Both the position numbers and the translations under genes were made by a program. Source: Thermodesulfobacteriota bacterium (lineage in GTDB: Bacteria; Desulfobacterota; BSN033; UBA1163). Taken from it: a DNA stretch of 61,051 nucleotides. Positions 17,604 through 25,155 of this stretch are shown here, in pieces (the first letter of the stretch is position 1; each line of letters starts with the position of its first letter). The stretch spans positions 27,061-88,111 of the forward strand of contig JAOAHX010000010.1 in NCBI GenBank assembly GCA_026415035.1. Reading direction: 5' to 3'. Under the pieces are notes generated by a model. It was not told the origin of the DNA and did not search any database. It was given only the letters and a program-made list of their open reading frames with translations.

Positions 17604-18743
17604 CTAAAGTTTCTTCAAGGTTTCGATGATCCGCTCCGGCCGGATCACCTCTCCGTTGGTCTGGTTGAGGGGAATCACGTCGCAGGAGACGTATTTCTTG
17701 ATCTCTCCGGCCACCTGCCCGAGGTTCATCTCAGGGACGAGGATCCTCTTCACCTTCCGCCCCATTTCAGCCACCTCTTCGTCCGGAAAGGGCCAGAGCG
17801 TCTTGAGCCTCATCATCCCCACCCTCACGCCTTCTTTCCTCAGCCGCTTGACCGCATAGAGGCTGGTGCGGGCCGTGAACCCGTAGGCGACGAGGCCCAC
17901 CTCCGCCTCGTCGAGAAAATAGAATTCGGTTTCGATGATAGAGGCCTTATGGTTCAGGATCTTGAGGTTGATCCGCCTGACCAGTTTCGCATGGACCTCC
18001 GGGTCATCGGTCTTCCGATAGCCAAAACCGTCGTGGGTGGAGCCGGTCACGGAGAGGCGCTCTCCCTCTCCGAAGGCGGCCATGGGAGGAACGCCGTCCT
18101 CCTCTTCGGTGTCGAACGGCGCCTCGCCCTTCTTCTTCTTTCGGTCCCAAACCTCCACTTTTGAGGCCACCTGGATCGTCTCCCGGAGATGGCCGATCGC
18201 CTCGTCGGCCATCACCAGCGCCGGCACGCGGAACCGTTCGCTGAGGTTGAAGGCGCGGACCGTCAGATCGTACATCTCCTGCGAAGACCAGGGAGAGAGG
18301 GCGATCACCTGATAATCCCCATGGGAGCCCCATTTGGCCTGCATGATGTCTCCGCTTCCGACCCGGGTGGCCTGGCCGGTGCAAGGGCCTGCCCTCTGGA
18401 CATCGACGATGACGCAGGGCGTCTCGGTAAAGGCCGCATATCCGATCGACTCCTGCATCAGGCTGAATCCTGGCCCGGAGGTGGCGGTCATGGCCTTGGC
18501 CCCTGCCCAGGAGGCTCCGATCACCGCAGAGATGGAGGCGATCTCATCCTCCATCTGAATGAAGACGCCACCGACCTGTCTCATCCGAAGGGCCATCCGC
18601 TCCATCAACTCGCTCGAGGGCGTGATCGGATAGCCCGCATAAAATCGGCATCCCGCGGCGAGCGCCCCCTCTGCGGAGGCCTCATTGCCTGATAAATAAT
18701 AGGTCCCCTTCGGTAAGGGGGAGTCGACCCATCTCGGCTCCAT
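17604..18743 (-). CDS. korA: 2-oxoacid:ferredoxin oxidoreductase alpha subunit
   Basis: The alpha subunit (379 residues from ATG 18743) has the family start YYLSGNEASAEGALAAGCRFYAGYPITPSSE, split here only by my citation, and the block MTATSGPGFSLMQESIG. A charged internal segment before EDGVPPMAAFGEG is normal for the 2-oxoglutarate/branched-chain type. The start is uncertain: GTG 18773 also has GGAGGAG upstream but almost no spacing, and a GGATCC-TTCA-GGATCC hairpin lies between the two candidates (18755-18770). It is the first gene of a six-gene operon (korA, korB, korC, gltD-like, ferredoxin, pxpA). Confidence 0.93.
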   Translation of the reverse strand: MEPRWVDSPLPKGTYYLSGNEASAEGALAAGCRFYAGYPITPSSELMERMALRMRQVGGVFIQMEDEIASISAVIGASWAGAKAMTATSGPGFSLMQESIGYAAFTETPCVIVDVQRAGPCTGQATRVGSGDIMQAKWGSHGDYQVIALSPWSSQEMYDLTVRAFNLSERFRVPALVMADEAIGHLRETIQVASKVEVWDRKKKKGEAPFDTEEEDGVPPMAAFGEGERLSVTGSTHDGFGYRKTDDPEVHAKLVRRINLKILNHKASIIETEFYFLDEAEVGLVAYGFTARTSLYAVKRLRKEGVRVGMMRLKTLWPFPDEEVAEMGRKVKRILVPEMNLGQVAGEIKKYVSCDVIPLNQTNGEVIRPERIIETLKKL

Positions 18744-18808
18744 CTTCCTCGTCAAGGATCCTGAAGGATCCACCTCCTCCGAAGAGATCTTTCAACGGTC
18801 GGCGTTCA

Positions 18809-18837
18809 CATATAACAGAAAAGAATCTTCTTGACAA
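18809..18837 (-). promoter_or_regulatory. Promoter for the kor operon
   Basis: Reading the minus strand, TTGTCA (18837-18832) is followed after 17 bases by TATATG (18814-18809). This is about 65 bases before the korA start. Its -35 box overlaps, on the opposite strand, the -35 box of the rightward promoter at 18831. Confidence 0.6.
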
Positions 18838-18859
18838 ATTCTAAATTAAAGGGGATAAA
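18831..18859 (+). promoter_or_regulatory. Rightward promoter for the small-protein module
   Basis: Consensus TTGACA (18831-18836) is followed after 17 bases by GATAAA (18854-18859), with a second register, ATAAAT, one base further on. It faces away from the kor promoter and shares five bases of its -35 region, so both cannot easily be occupied at once. Confidence 0.55.
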
Positions 18860-18895
18860 TAATTCAAACCCGATGACGGAGGAGGTGATCGGAAC

Positions 18896-18964
18896 ATGGC
18901 ATGTGGCAAGACCCACGGCAAGGCAACGAAGACGACAAAGAAACCGAAGTCGAAGAAGAAGTAA
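18896..18964 (+). CDS. Possible 22-residue basic peptide
   Basis: A short frame from ATG 18896 encodes MACGKTHGKATKTTKKPKSK plus KK. GGAGGAGGTG, an excellent ribosome binding site, lies 8-17 bases upstream, flanked by a CCGAT/ATCGG inverted repeat (18870-18874 and 18888-18892). Together with its own promoter this makes translation plausible. The sequence is lysine/threonine-rich with one Cys and one His; I recognise no family. It could equally be a leader peptide whose translation controls the lipoprotein gene downstream. Confidence 0.45.
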   Translation: MACGKTHGKATKTTKKPKSKKK

Positions 18965-19001
18965 TTTGACCGGGTAAACCAAAAGAGAAGCCATTTTTTT
19001 C

Positions 19002-19094
19002 TTGACAAAGGGAGGGTTTTTTGTTATTCGATAAACCTATATTTGACAATAGGGGACGTAAAGTCCGAGCACTCCACGAAAGGAGGTGAATTGA
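19002..19094 (+). promoter_or_regulatory. TTGACA box and structured leader before the small lipoprotein gene
   Basis: TTGACA occurs at 19002-19007 with only a weak -10 (TATTCG at 19025-19030). Three adjoining stem-loops follow: CCTAT/ATAGG (19036-19040 with 19049-19053), GGAC-GTAAA-GTCC (19054-19066) and CACTCC-ACGAAA-GGAGGTG (19070-19088). The last hairpin pairs the ribosome binding site of the next gene. The string AAACC..GGGGACGTAAAGTCC resembles the core of the c-di-GMP-I (GEMM) riboswitch, but the rest of that aptamer is not evident. Confidence 0.4.
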
Positions 19095-19253
19095 ATGAAG
19101 AGGTTGGTCAGCATCGTTTTGGCATTGGCCATGATGGCAATCTTCTCGTTTGGTTGTGGAACGCCAGGGGACACCAAGATCAAATGCCCGAAATGTGGCG
19201 CCGTATTTACGGTGGATGAGGGCTTGGCCGAAATTCAGAAGAAAGGCTTCTAA
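19095..19253 (+). CDS. Small lipoprotein with zinc-ribbon-like CPKCG motif
   Basis: This 52-residue gene starts at ATG 19095 behind AAAGGAGGTGA. Residues 1-21 form a lipoprotein signal (MKRLVSIVLALAMMAIFSFG then Cys21; the -3 to -1 residues SFG are acceptable). The mature part is about 30 residues and contains IKCPKCGAVFTVDEG, like half of a zinc ribbon of the MJ0042/FmdB style. One CxxC alone suggests metal binding by a dimer or a partner protein. Function is unknown. A strong terminator follows at 19305. Confidence 0.75.
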   Translation: MKRLVSIVLALAMMAIFSFGCGTPGDTKIKCPKCGAVFTVDEGLAEIQKKGF

Positions 19254-19304
19254 CTCGAAGGAAAAGCGATCACTGATTCCTCTGGAGGAAAGAGACCATA
19301 AGTT

Positions 19305-19338
19305 AAGGGGGAAGGGAGAAATCCTCTCTTCCCTTTTT
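19305..19338 (+). terminator. Intrinsic terminator of the small lipoprotein unit
   Basis: GGGAAGGGAGA and TCTCTTCCC pair around a short loop (about 19309-19333, with a two-base bulge), followed by TTTTTATTTTCTTTT. The T-run is on the + side, so it ends rightward transcription before the convergent B3/B4 gene. Confidence 0.8.
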
Positions 19339-19347
19339 ATTTTCTTT

Positions 19348-20058
19348 TCAGAAAAAGAACTCCTGAGAGGGGTGCTCCCGGTTGAGGACGGTTGAGAAGA
19401 GTCGTCCTCCAAAAGAGTGGGAAATCCTTTCGGAGAGATCGCCGATGATCGCCTCGGCCATGGCCTTGTCTCCTACCTCGCCCAGGAGGTCGATGGGAAT
19501 GAAGATCTTTTTCGTCCTCTCCGTTACCTTATCCTTCTCGCACTGACGCCAGACCCAGTTCCGGGTCAGCACCTCTTCATCATCTCGATAGACCAGCTCC
19601 CCTTTTGGAACGATGATGGTCTCTCCGCCTCCCATGGGGGTGAAGGGCTCCCATCCTTCAGCGAATCGGAGATGGATATTGCCTTTGACCGTATCCAAGT
19701 CATGTCCCCCCATCGGCACGAGATGTTTCAAGGAGAGGGCGTTATAGAGATCGACCAGTGGATTGATCTTGGGGAACGGATCTCCTTTGAGGATCCTCCT
19801 CACCATCGATTCGATCGAACTCGGAAACTTGCTCCCCGAAATCCCGACCTTGCTCAATGCGGCCCTCCAGGGTTTGATCCGGGGATGATCTTGGGCCTTT
19901 TCGCTGACGAAACCTTTCCTCAACGCCTCGATGACCTGACCGAGGAATCGGTCTATCTCCCCAGGGTCCTTGGGGGAGTGAAGATCCACAGCGACCACCA
20001 TTCCGATGGTGAGATCGGGTAGCAGATCGAACAGCTCTTGCTGAATGGAAAAACGCAT
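19348..20058 (-). CDS. B3/B4 tRNA-binding-domain protein
   Basis: The 236-residue protein matches the stand-alone B3/B4 domain family (COG3382), related to the editing-type domain of the phenylalanyl-tRNA synthetase beta subunit. Visible blocks are PSSIESMVRRILKG, KINPLVDLYNALSLKHLVPMGGHDLD and the later GEPFTP-like stretch (EGWEPFTPMGGGE) with a final NWVWRQCEKDKVT. Family members are presumed to hydrolyse or sense mischarged tRNA, but this is weakly established. It is a single gene on the minus strand; no clear promoter was found. Confidence 0.8.
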   Translation of the reverse strand: MRFSIQQELFDLLPDLTIGMVVAVDLHSPKDPGEIDRFLGQVIEALRKGFVSEKAQDHPRIKPWRAALSKVGISGSKFPSSIESMVRRILKGDPFPKINPLVDLYNALSLKHLVPMGGHDLDTVKGNIHLRFAEGWEPFTPMGGGETIIVPKGELVYRDDEEVLTRNWVWRQCEKDKVTERTKKIFIPIDLLGEVGDKAMAEAIIGDLSERISHSFGGRLFSTVLNREHPSQEFFF

Positions 20059-20632
20059 GAACCCACCTCTTTACTTTCCTTACCATCTAATTCGATGAGG
20101 TGTCAACAGACCTTGAACCTCCTACTTGAAAATATGGTTTGAGGATCACTCTTGGCCTGATGTTTGATCTCGGCCGATATGCCTTTCCATTTTATTGACA
20201 TTATATTTGCAAAATATTAAATAATTTCAATTATTTATATGATTTGTTCCCCTTGTTCTTCAATGGAAATGGCACATCTATATTTAAAAACCCTCTTGAT
20301 CTTTGTCTCAGATGGGTTGGCTTTTGGGCGGAGCGCATCAGAAAATCTTCAGAAAATCTAATGAGAAAGAGATGTTGGTATTTTGGATCTAATTGGTTTC
20401 TCCTACCAAGAAAAGGCCTATTTCAACTCTTCAAAGTCCTTATTAAACCCTTTGAGAGGAAACCTTCCCTTTTTGAGCAAACAAAGCTCCCTTTTCTAAA
20501 TCATGGACAGTCGAACCTGTTGGGAGAGAGGCAAGTTCATGTCCAGCGATGGCAGCTGGCTTTCCTTGCACGGCTTTTTGATTCCGGGTCTAAAAGACGA
20601 AACTTTCTCCTTCGGAAAAAGGGTTTGAGGTA
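20059..20632. other. Gene-poor AT-rich block next to parS
   Basis: No convincing gene lies in these 574 bases. The left part has an unusually AT-rich run (about 20190-20245). A rightward promoter-like pair lies there: TTGACA at 20195-20200, 17 bases, then TAAATA at 20218-20223. A 147-codon frame starting at TTG 20244 runs to 20687 and into the 3' end of mnmE; it has no ribosome binding site, an odd composition and no recognisable motif. No DnaA boxes were found. Where mnmG, rsmG and parAB often follow mnmE, nothing recognisable remains. Confidence 0.5.
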
Positions 20633-20648
20633 TGTTTCACGTGAAACA
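20633..20648. other. parS centromere site
   Basis: TGTTTCACGTGAAACA is a perfect 16-base palindrome identical to the widely conserved ParB-binding parS consensus. It lies directly after the mnmE stop codon and about 7 kb from dnaA, as expected for an origin-proximal parS. No parB and no canonical chromosomal parA are in the window, so the ParB that uses this site must be encoded elsewhere. Confidence 0.92.
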
Positions 20649-22061
20649 TCATTTACCTATGCAGAATTGTTCGAAAATTCTATTTAGGACATCCTCTGGG
20701 GTTGTCTCTCCCACCATCTCCCCAAGGCTAAGGAGGGCAGATCTAATTTCTAACGCTATGAACTCAAAGGAGACCCCTTCTTCGAGCCCTTTTACAGCTC
20801 TTAAGAGACTCTCTTTTACCTCTAAAAGAATCTTTTTATGTCTCAGGTTGGCAATGATAAGGTGTTCAGGGGTCGCCCTCACCCCTCGTCTGACCATCAG
20901 ATCGAAGACAGTCCTTTTCAAATCCTCGATCCCCTCTTTTTTCAGCGCAGAGATCGAAACGATGGGATCATGAGGAAATCGATTCTTAAGCGCCTCCATC
21001 GAAACCCTCATTGGAAGATCCCTTTTGTTCAAGACAACCACCTTCTTCTTTCCCTCGATTTCGGCCGCAATCTCAAAATCGTCCGGTTCGAGGGGTTGGC
21101 TTCCATCCAGGACGAGGAGGATGAGGTCGGCGGTTGCGGCCTTCTCTTTCGCTCGAAGGACGCCCTCCTGTTCGATCGAATCCCTCGTCTTTCTCAACCC
21201 TGCAGTGTCCATAAGACGAACGGGGATTCCCTGGATGTTGAGAACTTCCTCGATCACGTCCCTGGTCGTTCCTGGAATAGGGGTCACGATTGCTCGATCT
21301 TGATTCATTAAGACGTTGAGAAGGCTTGACTTGCCTACATTGGTCTTTCCGATGATGGCGCAGGAAATCCCCTCCCTGAAGATCGAACCCTCCTCGTAGG
21401 TGGATATCCAATCCCCAACCATTTGAATAAGGTCGAGAAGTTCCCTCCTCACCTCCTCTATCGACATCTCGTCGATCTCTTCGTCGGGAAAATCGATATG
21501 GGCCTCTATCCTGGCAAGGAAGTTTAACAATTTCTCCCTGAGGTTACAGACTTCCCTGAATAGCGTTCCTTTGAGCTGTTGGTTGGCAATTTCGATCCCC
21601 TCGGCCGTCTTCGCTTTGATGAGATCGATGACCGCCTCGGCCTGAGTGAGGTCGATGCGGCCATTAAGAAAGGCCCTTTTTGTGAACTCTCCGGGTTGGG
21701 CCAACCTCGCCCCTTCTCCTATGACCAACTCCAAGACTTTCTGGAGGATGAGATAGCCTCCGTGGCAATGGATCTCAGCAACATCCTCTCGGGTATAAGT
21801 CTTCGGTGCCCTCATCAAGACAACCAGAACTTCATCTAAAGTGATACCCGTCTTGGGGTCTTCGATATGACCATAATAGAAGCGATGAGAGATGAAGGAG
21901 GAGGTCTCTTTGGTAGGCTTAAAAATCCTTTTGAGAATGGGTTCGGACAGCGGTCCGCTTATGCGGACAATTCCGATACCGCTCTCGCCGAGGGGGGTCG
22001 ATATGGCTGCGATCGTCTCTTCGGAAGAAGTGGATGGAGCTCTTGATGGATCCGTATCCAT
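20649..22061 (-). CDS. mnmE: tRNA modification GTPase MnmE
   Basis: MnmE, with MnmG, installs the 5-carboxymethylaminomethyl group on wobble uridine 34 of several tRNAs. It has the N-terminal tetrahydrofolate-binding domain (IAAISTPLGESGIGIVRISG), an inserted G domain (GKTNVGKSSLLN, TTRD, DTAGLRKT, NKRD) and the C-terminal FCIGK carrying the catalytic cysteine. ATG 22061 gives 470 residues; a TTG three codons earlier (22070) overlaps the jag stop and is possible. mnmG is not next to it, although it often is. Confidence 0.96.
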   Translation of the reverse strand: MDTDPSRAPSTSSEETIAAISTPLGESGIGIVRISGPLSEPILKRIFKPTKETSSFISHRFYYGHIEDPKTGITLDEVLVVLMRAPKTYTREDVAEIHCHGGYLILQKVLELVIGEGARLAQPGEFTKRAFLNGRIDLTQAEAVIDLIKAKTAEGIEIANQQLKGTLFREVCNLREKLLNFLARIEAHIDFPDEEIDEMSIEEVRRELLDLIQMVGDWISTYEEGSIFREGISCAIIGKTNVGKSSLLNVLMNQDRAIVTPIPGTTRDVIEEVLNIQGIPVRLMDTAGLRKTRDSIEQEGVLRAKEKAATADLILLVLDGSQPLEPDDFEIAAEIEGKKKVVVLNKRDLPMRVSMEALKNRFPHDPIVSISALKKEGIEDLKRTVFDLMVRRGVRATPEHLIIANLRHKKILLEVKESLLRAVKGLEEGVSFEFIALEIRSALLSLGEMVGETTPEDVLNRIFEQFCIGK

Positions 22062-22066
22062 CCGAT

Positions 22067-22519
22067 TCAAAGGCCTTTACTCTTAGGAAGGATCCTAATC
22101 TTTTTCATCTCGCCATCGCCGAGGCTAACCGTCTCAATGGCCGGATCGTTCTTCAAGGCCAGGTGGATTATCCTCCGATCATGAGGAGTATAGGGACCGA
22201 TGGCGAGCGGTTGGCCTTCCCTTTTCACCTTCTCCCCAAGTCGGAGGGCCATCTTGGTGAGGGAGTCAATCCTCCTCGCCTTATATCCGTTAATATCAAG
22301 GAAAACCTTTATGTTTTCCTTAAGCCTCTTATTCACCATTCGGTTGAATAGAAATTGGAGGGAGTCGAGCGTCCGTCCATGTTTGCCGATCAAAACCCCC
22401 TCCCGGTCTCCCTTCAGGTTGAAGAAGAGGCCTTCCTCATTGAGGGAGACCTCCACTAAGGATTGGAATCCCATCAATCTTAAAAGGTCTTCCATCATTG
22501 CTTGGGCTGTAGAAATCAT
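22067..22519 (-). CDS. jag: Jag/KhpB family RNA-binding protein (KH-R3H)
   Basis: This protein has a KH-like domain (LNEEGLFFNLKGDREGVLIGKHGRTLDSLQ split across about 25-60) and a C-terminal R3H domain with YKARR and PHDRRIIHLAL. The N-terminal Jag-N domain found in many homologues is absent, as is common in Gram-negative versions. ATG 22519 has AAGGAT five bases upstream; GTG 22534 is an alternative. It sits between yidC and mnmE in the conserved rpmH-rnpA-yidD-yidC-jag-mnmE order. It probably binds RNA and affects envelope-related translation. Confidence 0.88.
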   Translation of the reverse strand: MISTAQAMMEDLLRLMGFQSLVEVSLNEEGLFFNLKGDREGVLIGKHGRTLDSLQFLFNRMVNKRLKENIKVFLDINGYKARRIDSLTKMALRLGEKVKREGQPLAIGPYTPHDRRIIHLALKNDPAIETVSLGDGEMKKIRILPKSKGL

Positions 22520-22540
22520 TTTATCCTTCGACACATTCCA

Positions 22541-24253
22541 TCACCATTTTCTATTCACGATATATTGATGGGCAATCGAGAGGATGTTAGTGACCATCCA
22601 GTAGAGGACCAAACCCGAAGGGAAATTTAAAAAGAGGAAGGTGAACATAATGGGCATGAGCATGAACAATCTCGCCTGCGCCGGGTCAGCAGCGGTCGGG
22701 GTCATCTTCTGCTGGATGACCATGGTGGCCCCCATGAGGATCGGGGTGATATAGATAGGATCCTTAGCAGAGAGATCCCTGATCCAGAGGATGAATGCGG
22801 CATGTCTCAGTTCGATGGAATTGTGCAACGCATTATAAAGTGCTATGAAAACGGGGATTTGAATAAGCATCGGGAGACAACCGCTCATCGGGTTAATCCT
22901 CCTCCTCTTATAGAGGAGCATGATCTCGTGCTGAAGCCTCGCCTTATCATTCTTGTATTGTTCTCTTAACCGGTTCATTTCCGGCTGGACCTTCTGCATC
23001 TCCCTCATCGATTTCATACTGATCTGGGTCAGGGGGAGAAAGAGGATTTTGAGAAGGATGCTCAAGATGATGATGTCGATGCCAAAATTTTTTGTGACCT
23101 GATGGGTCAATTTTAGGAACCATAGAAGGGGTTTTGCTATGACCGTGAAAAATCCAAAATCGACCAGACCCTCGGCTCCAACCCCAAGCTCTTTAAGAGG
23201 GTCTGTTAGCTTTGGCCCCAAATAGAGACGGAAACTTCTTGAGACCGTACCTTGGGATTGTATGGAAAAGGGGGGCGAGGTCAATTGGGCTTTTAGGATA
23301 TTCTTCTCTCCTCCCTTTATATTCAACTGGATATTATTTTCAGAAGGGGTGGGAACGATAAGGGCCGTGAAATACTCTCCGGCAAAGGCAAACCATCGGA
23401 TCTGGCCCTGATCTGCCACCTCAAATGGCTCAAGGCTTCTCTTGGGAGCCCCACACCCAGGGGTGCAGCCTCCACTCCCTGTTCCCCCGAGGTCCTTTTT
23501 TTCGATTCTTTGATCTTTCATGAATAGATACTTGAGCCCATAATCTTTATTTTCATGATCGGCAAACTTTTCCAACTCGACCTTTCCTATCCATTCGATT
23601 CCAAGCTGGGCCATCATCTCGTTCTTTGTTTGGTTCTGAACCTCGATCTTTATATCGATGTGGTCTCCTTCGGAAGAGAAAATGAATTTCTTTAACAATT
23701 TCAATCCATTGCCGAGTTCTTGGGTAAATGTGACCTCCCCTTTTTCACCCGGTTTCAGGAGTTGGATCCCATCCTTATCCACCTCCCATCCGAAAGGATC
23801 GATGGTTGGCTGCACGATAAGGCCGAGGGGAAGCCCCTCCTCTTCGCTCGTATTGACGAGGTCGAGGGGTTTTGGCTTTTCAGGTTCTTGAACCTTTCCT
23901 CCGAAGAGCCCTTTGACGAATTTGGTGAGTTGTAGGGTGATGGGAGACTCTTCGATCCGATCGCGATAATGTTTCAGCTTGAAATGTTTTAACCGCGCAT
24001 CTGCGTTGGTGAGGGTGGCCGTGAAATTTCTCGTCTCAATGACAATTTCTTTCTTCGGGATCACCTTAGGTTTCGGAAGGGGTTTTTCTTCCTTCGAAGC
24101 TTTCATCTCCTTCTTCGGTTGGGGAACGACCTCTCCCTTTTTCTCCTCCTGAGGTGGCTTAACCGGCGGAAATAATTTTGTTTGGATGATCCCCCAACCG
24201 AAAATGACTAAAAAAGTCAATATGATAGCTAACAGTGCCCTTTTATCGATCAT
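22541..24253 (-). CDS. yidC: Membrane protein insertase YidC
   Basis: YidC inserts and folds inner-membrane proteins alone or with Sec. The 570-residue product has an N-terminal transmembrane anchor ([20 protein letters not shown]), a proline/lysine-rich linker and a large periplasmic beta-domain. The C-terminal five-helix core begins near [20 protein letters not shown] and includes the loop [21 protein letters not shown] and [19 protein letters not shown] 24253 overlaps the yidD stop by ATGA; the frame extends eight codons further but lacks a better start. The periplasmic domain contains an unusual glycine/cysteine stretch, [15 protein letters not shown]. Confidence 0.96.
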   Translation of the reverse strand: MIDKRALLAIILTFLVIFGWGIIQTKLFPPVKPPQEEKKGEVVPQPKKEMKASKEEKPLPKPKVIPKKEIVIETRNFTATLTNADARLKHFKLKHYRDRIEESPITLQLTKFVKGLFGGKVQEPEKPKPLDLVNTSEEEGLPLGLIVQPTIDPFGWEVDKDGIQLLKPGEKGEVTFTQELGNGLKLLKKFIFSSEGDHIDIKIEVQNQTKNEMMAQLGIEWIGKVELEKFADHENKDYGLKYLFMKDQRIEKKDLGGTGSGGCTPGCGAPKRSLEPFEVADQGQIRWFAFAGEYFTALIVPTPSENNIQLNIKGGEKNILKAQLTSPPFSIQSQGTVSRSFRLYLGPKLTDPLKELGVGAEGLVDFGFFTVIAKPLLWFLKLTHQVTKNFGIDIIILSILLKILFLPLTQISMKSMREMQKVQPEMNRLREQYKNDKARLQHEIMLLYKRRRINPMSGCLPMLIQIPVFIALYNALHNSIELRHAAFILWIRDLSAKDPIYITPILMGATMVIQQKMTPTAADPAQARLFMLMPIMFTFLFLNFPSGLVLYWMVTNILSIAHQYIVNRKW

Positions 24254-24525
24254 CGATTTCTCTCTGCTTCCCTCCATGCGGTTCGACCGGAGGCCTCCAA
24301 GGGGTCATAACCCCCTGGGTTGAACGGATGGCACCTGAGGAGCCTTCTGAAGGCCAGCCACCCGCCAAGGGCTATCCCATACCGCTCGATCGCCTCTATT
24401 GCATAGTTAGAACAGGAGGGGGAGAAGCGGCAGCATGGGCCGAACCACAAGGAGATCGTCCTCTGGTAGGTTCGAATCATCAAAATAGAGAGGCCTTTGA
24501 GATTCATTTGAGCCTTTCCGGCCAT
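24250..24525 (-). CDS. yidD: YidD family membrane protein insertion efficiency factor
   Basis: This small protein (91 residues) shows the family's conserved [29 protein letters not shown] and [12 protein letters not shown], cited here as one motif run interrupted by the variable middle. The three conserved cysteines are present. YidD is thought to assist YidC-dependent insertion at the membrane. ATG 24525 comes directly after the rnpA stop and the end overlaps yidC, so the genes are translationally coupled. Confidence 0.94.
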   Translation of the reverse strand: MAGKAQMNLKGLSILMIRTYQRTISLWFGPCCRFSPSCSNYAIEAIERYGIALGGWLAFRRLLRCHPFNPGGYDPLEASGRTAWREAERNR

Positions 24526-24861
24526 TCAGACCAGGACCTTTTTCAATTCCCTCTCGACCTCGTGATAGGAGTTCGGGAGGTCTCCCTTCTTCACCAGGAT
24601 GACAATATCGAGGGCTCCCTGGATCTGGTGTTTATTTAAGCGAAAGAATTCGCGGAGGTATCGTTTCATCCGATTCCGGGTGCTTGCCGATCCAACCTCC
24701 TTTTTTACGACGATGCCCAGGCGATGGTGTTCTCTCCGGTTTTCATAAAGGTAGAGAAGGTAATGTTTGGTGGAGAGCTTCCTTCCGGATCTCATCGCCC
24801 TTCTGAAGTCATCTGAAAGGGCAATCCTCTCCTTTCGGGTGAAACGGAACAATCCTCTCAC
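24526..24861 (-). CDS. rnpA: Ribonuclease P protein component
   Basis: RnpA supports the catalytic RNase P RNA in maturing tRNA 5' ends. The 111-residue basic protein has FTRKERIALSDDFRRAMRSGRK at the front and the RNR signature region VGSASTRNRMKRYLREFFR. The start is GTG 24861, overlapping the rpmH stop by one base, in the normal rpmH-rnpA arrangement. Confidence 0.95.
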   Translation of the reverse strand: MRGLFRFTRKERIALSDDFRRAMRSGRKLSTKHYLLYLYENRREHHRLGIVVKKEVGSASTRNRMKRYLREFFRLNKHQIQGALDIVILVKKGDLPNSYHEVERELKKVLV

Positions 24862-24995
24862 TAAACCGTCAGCCTCTTCCTTCCCTTGGCCCTCCTCCGT
24901 TTCAGGACTTTTCGGCCGCTGCGAGTAGACATCCTTTCCAAGAAGCCGTGCGTCCTTTTACGTCTGATCGTGCTCGGTTGGTAGGTTCGCTTCAT
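24861..24995 (-). CDS. rpmH: 50S ribosomal protein L34
   Basis: The 44-residue basic protein [20 protein letters not shown]... matches L34 over its full length. ATG 24995 is chosen; the frame continues upstream through the promoter to 25157, but that extension is not L34-like. It heads the leftward operon rpmH-rnpA-yidD-yidC-jag-mnmE from the promoter at 25048-25076. Confidence 0.97.
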   Translation of the reverse strand: MKRTYQPSTIRRKRTHGFLERMSTRSGRKVLKRRRAKGRKRLTV

Positions 24996-25047
24996 GGGAA
25001 TCCTCTTTCGAGACGTGTCTTGTTTTTTGAAATGATTAAACTTTTTG

Positions 25048-25076
25048 AATAAACCATATTTCTTCCAAAAAGTCAA
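25048..25076 (-). promoter_or_regulatory. Promoter for rpmH operon
   Basis: On the minus strand TTGACT (25076-25071) is followed after 17 bases by TTTATT (25053-25048), about 52 bases before the rpmH ATG. It lies back to back with the gyrA promoter, 18 bases apart, marking the point where leftward and rightward transcription diverge. Confidence 0.65.
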
Positions 25077-25094
25077 GATCGGCAGGTATTTCGG

Positions 25095-25123
25095 TTGACA
25101 GGCAACCCGATTTATATTAAGTT
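25095..25123 (+). promoter_or_regulatory. Promoter for gyrA
   Basis: Consensus TTGACA (25095-25100), a 17-base spacer and TAAGTT (25118-25123) lie about 32 bases upstream of ATG 25156. An AT-rich stretch (TTTATATTAAGTTTTT) covers the -10 region. Confidence 0.6.
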
Positions 25124-25155
25124 TTTCAACAAAATTGACCGGTTCTGGAGTGCCC

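Noticed and set aside
18864-19412. 182-codon minus-strand frame
   Set aside because: It is antisense to the two small ORFs and the terminator, and reads as low-complexity serine-rich shadow sequence.
20244-20687. 147-codon frame on the plus strand
   Set aside because: TTG start, no ribosome binding site, overlap with the 3' end of mnmE and parS, and no recognisable motif.
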